Assembly: GCA_049522565.1 (NCBI GenBank)
Contig: JBEKNT010000363.1
Location: 1 to 7,144 of the forward strand
DNA from: JASHVB01 sp049522565
Lineage (GTDB): Bacteria > Pseudomonadota > Alphaproteobacteria > Acetobacterales > Acetobacteraceae
DNA: 7,144 nucleotides
Direction: 5' to 3'
Numbering within the stretch: the first letter of the stretch is position 1; every line of letters starts with the position of its first letter. Shown piece after piece: positions 5,180 through 7,144 of the stretch. The notes under the pieces were generated by a model. It was not told the DNA's origin and did no database searches. It worked only from the letters and a program-made list of their open reading frames with translations. Made by a program: the position numbers and the translations under genes.

Positions 5180-6067
5180 ATGACACCTGAAGACATCCTG
5201 GCGCATCCACCGCGCGTCCTGACGACATCACAGCGCGAGCAATACTTCGCCACCGGATTCCTCGCCGCCGAGGCTTTGATCCCGGACGCGTGGTTGCAGC
5301 GACTGCACGCGCTCTCCGCCGCGTTCATCGAGCAAAGCCGCACACACACCGCATCGAACGAAGCCTTCGATCTCGGCCCGCATCACCGTCCGGACCGGCC
5401 GCATGTCCGGCGGCTGCGCGCGCTGGTGGACCGCCATCCGGAGTTCTGGCGCTTCGCCAGCGAATCGGTACTGGCGGATATCGCCGCCGACCTGGTCGGT
5501 CCCGACGTGAAATTCCACAGCAGCAAACTGAATTACAAATGGCCCGGCGCGGGCGAAATCGTCAAATGGCATCAGGACATTCCAGCCTGGCCGCACACCA
5601 ACTACAGCCCGGTGACGCTGGGCGTCTATCTGGGCGACGTGCCCGCCGCGCAGGGGCCGCTGACCTGCGTGCGCGGCAGCCACACCGGACCGATCTTTGT
5701 GCACCGTGATGACGCCGGCACCTGGACCGGCTCGATCCGCGCTGCCGACATGGCGACGCTGGACATGGCGCTGGCGGAGGACCTGACCGGAGCGGACGGC
5801 ACCGTCATCGCCATCAACTGCCGCACCGTGCATGCCTCGCGCGGCAACGCCACCAGCCGGGTTCGCCCGGTGGCTTTGTTCGTCTACAGCGCCGCGGATG
5901 CTTTCCCGTGGATGCCGGCGCCCACCCCGACCAGCCGGACCGGCACGATTGTCCGCGGCGAACCGGCCCGCGTCGCGCATCTCGACCCGACGCCCTGCCC
6001 TGTGCCGCCGGATTGGAGCGCCATTGGATACGGTTCGATCTTTACCTCGCAGCACGCGGAGATGTGA
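5180..6067 (+). CDS. PhyH-family Fe(II)/2-oxoglutarate dioxygenase
   Basis: A 295-residue cytoplasmic protein of the phytanoyl-CoA dioxygenase family (PF05721). The iron-binding facial triad is visible: His131-Gln-Asp133 in KWHQDIPAWPHTN, and distal His218 in CRTVHAS. Arg229, in NATSRVRP eleven residues after the distal His, fits the 2-oxoglutarate carboxylate anchor. GVYLGDVPAAQGPLTCVRGSH (about 151-171) is the family's typical core strand and loop. Length is normal (family about 250-340). The enzyme should hydroxylate a small molecule or acyl-CoA using O2 and 2-oxoglutarate; the substrate cannot be read from sequence. The start ATG 5180 has only a weak GAG upstream. It is on the same strand as the aldolase pair but separated by 187 bases with hairpins, so it may be a separate transcript of the same pathway. 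Confidence 0.9.
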   Translation: MTPEDILAHPPRVLTTSQREQYFATGFLAAEALIPDAWLQRLHALSAAFIEQSRTHTASNEAFDLGPHHRPDRPHVRRLRALVDRHPEFWRFASESVLADIAADLVGPDVKFHSSKLNYKWPGAGEIVKWHQDIPAWPHTNYSPVTLGVYLGDVPAAQGPLTCVRGSHTGPIFVHRDDAGTWTGSIRAADMATLDMALAEDLTGADGTVIAINCRTVHASRGNATSRVRPVALFVYSAADAFPWMPAPTPTSRTGTIVRGEPARVAHLDPTPCPVPPDWSAIGYGSIFTSQHAEM

Positions 6068-6073
6068 CTCACC

Positions 6074-6087
6074 GCCGCTACCGCGGC
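6074..6087. terminator. Short GC hairpin between convergent genes
   Basis: GCCGC-TACC-GCGGC forms a 5-bp stem with a 4-base loop in the 36-base gap between the convergent PhyH and epimerase genes. There is no T-run on either side, so termination is only a positional guess. Confidence 0.2.
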
Positions 6088-6103
6088 ACCGGCCCTGCGC
6101 GCG

Positions 6104-6985
6104 TCAGTGCAGCCGGATGCGCATCGTCAGCAGACGCCGCTCGCCGGGCGGGATCAGCATCAGCCCCGGCTTGTCGCGGAACTCGCCGGCGAAATCGGCC
6201 GGGCTGGCCATGCCGTGCCACGGCTCGATGCACAGGAAATCCGCGCAGGCCGCGTTGCCCATCATGCGCGTCCAGACGCCAAGTTGCTCGAAACCCTCCC
6301 AACTCACCTCGATCACCTCCGCCCCCGGCGCGGTGTAGCGCACCGAACGGCTGGCGATCTGGTCCAGGATCACCGCGTCGGCGGCAAACAATGCAGGCGC
6401 CAGCGCCAGCGTCTTCCCCTGAACAGGGGACGGTTCGGCAGCCGACCGCAGCAATCCACCATCCAGCCGCCGCACCGGCGCCGGCTCCGGCTGGTCGAAC
6501 TCCAGCACATGCGCGGTCTTCTCGGCGCCCTCGCCCAGCGGCCAGATGAAGGCGGGATGCGCACCCACCGAGGCCGGCAGCACCTCCCGCCCGGTATTCA
6601 CCACCGTGAAGCTTTGCTCCAGCGCATCGTCATCCAACGCGAAAGCCACCTCGAAGCGGAATGCGAATGGATAGATCGCGCGTGTCTCGGTATCGTCGCG
6701 CAGCACCAGCCGGCAGGATGTGGCGGTGCGGTTCAACCAGGCGAATCGCCGGTCGCGTGCAAAGCCATGCTGCGTCAGCCGGTACGACTTGCCGTGATGC
6801 ACCAGCGTGTCGTCCTTCAATCGGCCGACGATGGGAAACAGCACCGGCGCATGGCGTGGCCAGACCGGAAGCGCCTGCCACAACAGCTCGGTCCCCGCCG
6901 CATCGCGCAGGGAACACAACTCGGCACCGTCCGACTTTACGGCGGCCGAGAAATAGCCGTTCGACAGGATGTGACGATCCATCAT
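6104..6985 (-). CDS. Aldose 1-epimerase family protein (LacX/YeaD-like)
   Basis: A 293-residue galactose-mutarotase-like beta-sandwich protein (PF01263), close in style to the LacX-type subgroup. From the start: ILSNGYFSAAVKSDGAELCSL, then PRHAPVLFPIVGRLKD, QHGFARD (His73, Arg77), SVGAHPAF (His143) and CIEPWHGM (Glu254). In this fold a histidine and a late glutamate act as general acid and base for alpha/beta anomer interconversion of a free or phosphorylated sugar; His143 and Glu254 are the candidates, His73-x3-Arg77 the sugar-contacting pair. The start is ATG 6985, with a second ATG directly after it. The frame remains open to 7129, but that stretch is repeat-derived Pro/Gly/Leu sequence. 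No strong ribosome binding site is seen. It faces the PhyH gene tail to tail and has no visible functional tie to it. Confidence 0.88.
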   Translation of the reverse strand: MMDRHILSNGYFSAAVKSDGAELCSLRDAAGTELLWQALPVWPRHAPVLFPIVGRLKDDTLVHHGKSYRLTQHGFARDRRFAWLNRTATSCRLVLRDDTETRAIYPFAFRFEVAFALDDDALEQSFTVVNTGREVLPASVGAHPAFIWPLGEGAEKTAHVLEFDQPEPAPVRRLDGGLLRSAAEPSPVQGKTLALAPALFAADAVILDQIASRSVRYTAPGAEVIEVSWEGFEQLGVWTRMMGNAACADFLCIEPWHGMASPADFAGEFRDKPGLMLIPPGERRLLTMRIRLH

Positions 6986-7071
6986 CGGCGGGCAATTAGC
7001 ACGCCAGTTGGCCGGCCGCGTCAACGGGAGAGGTGCGCCCGGCTGCGGCAGGGGCGTGAGCGAAGCAAGGC

Positions 7072-7144
7072 CCAGGGGCCTTGCCCCTGGAACCCCACCA
7101 AGGGGCTCTGCCCCTGGGAGCCCCGCCAAGGGCGGAGCCCTTGG
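7072..7144. repeat. Three tandem GC-rich hairpins with 3-base loops
   Basis: CCAGGGGC-CTT-GCCCCTGG (7072-7090) is perfect. AGGGGC-TCT-GCCCCT (7101-7115) extends outward with one mismatch. CCAAGGGC-GGA-GCCCTTGG (7126-7144) is perfect and ends exactly at the window edge. All three have 3-base loops and similar spacers (AACCCCA, GGGAGCCCCG). This kind of array is familiar at gene borders in Acetobacteraceae genomes. It lies upstream of the epimerase start and probably continues past the window. Role unknown: dispersed repeat, terminator cluster of the neighbouring gene, or both. Confidence 0.8.

Noticed and set aside
5228..6055. Antisense open frame (275 residues) across the PhyH gene
   Set aside because: No recognisable domain; the plus strand carries the complete HxD...H...R motif set of the dioxygenase.
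6986..7129. N-terminal extension of the epimerase frame
   Set aside because: The added 48 residues are low-complexity Pro/Gly/Leu sequence translated from the hairpin array; epimerase family sequence begins just after ATG 6985.
7072..7144. CRISPR array
   Set aside because: The units are self-complementary with different stem sequences and spacers of about 7-10 bases; there are no identical direct repeats with unique ~30-base spacers.

Overview
The window looks like chromosomal DNA of a GC-rich alphaproteobacterium, most likely Acetobacteraceae/Rhodospirillales. Three things point there: genes with strong G/C third positions, a DUF1217 flagellum-associated protein behind a CtrA-type box, and GC-rich tandem hairpins of the AGGGGC-TCT-GCCCCT style at the right edge. 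The family-level placement comes from memory of sequence style, not from a search.

Left part (1-1933): a perfect 13-bp hairpin and a REP-like stretch lie downstream of a minus-strand DUF1217 gene (310-1188). Fifty nucleotides ahead of its start is a full TTAA-N7-TTAAC CtrA box with a GAGTC (GANTC) site in its spacer. A small plus-strand lipoprotein gene (1520-1933) follows.

Middle part (1894-3134): an accessory islet. It holds the wreck of a brnT-brnA toxin-antitoxin pair: brnT has lost its 5' end and carries an apparent 1-nt frameshift, and brnA has lost the second half of its ribbon-helix-helix domain. Next to it is an orphan gene (2383-3087) of much lower GC (about 46% over 2581-2760, by count), whose core weakly resembles a PD-(D/E)XK nuclease fold.

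Right part (3202-7144): a tightly coupled pair, a thiolase-superfamily protein without the usual nucleophilic cysteine plus a DUF35 zinc-ribbon/OB-fold partner. It resembles the steroid side-chain aldolase Ltp2-ChsH2(DUF35). After a three-hairpin intergenic repeat comes a PhyH-type Fe(II)/2-oxoglutarate dioxygenase. A convergent aldose-1-epimerase-like gene and three tandem hairpins close the window. The aldolase, DUF35 and PhyH genes could form a route that hydroxylates an acyl-CoA and then cleaves its side chain; this is inference. No tRNA, rRNA, CRISPR array or complete mobile element was found.
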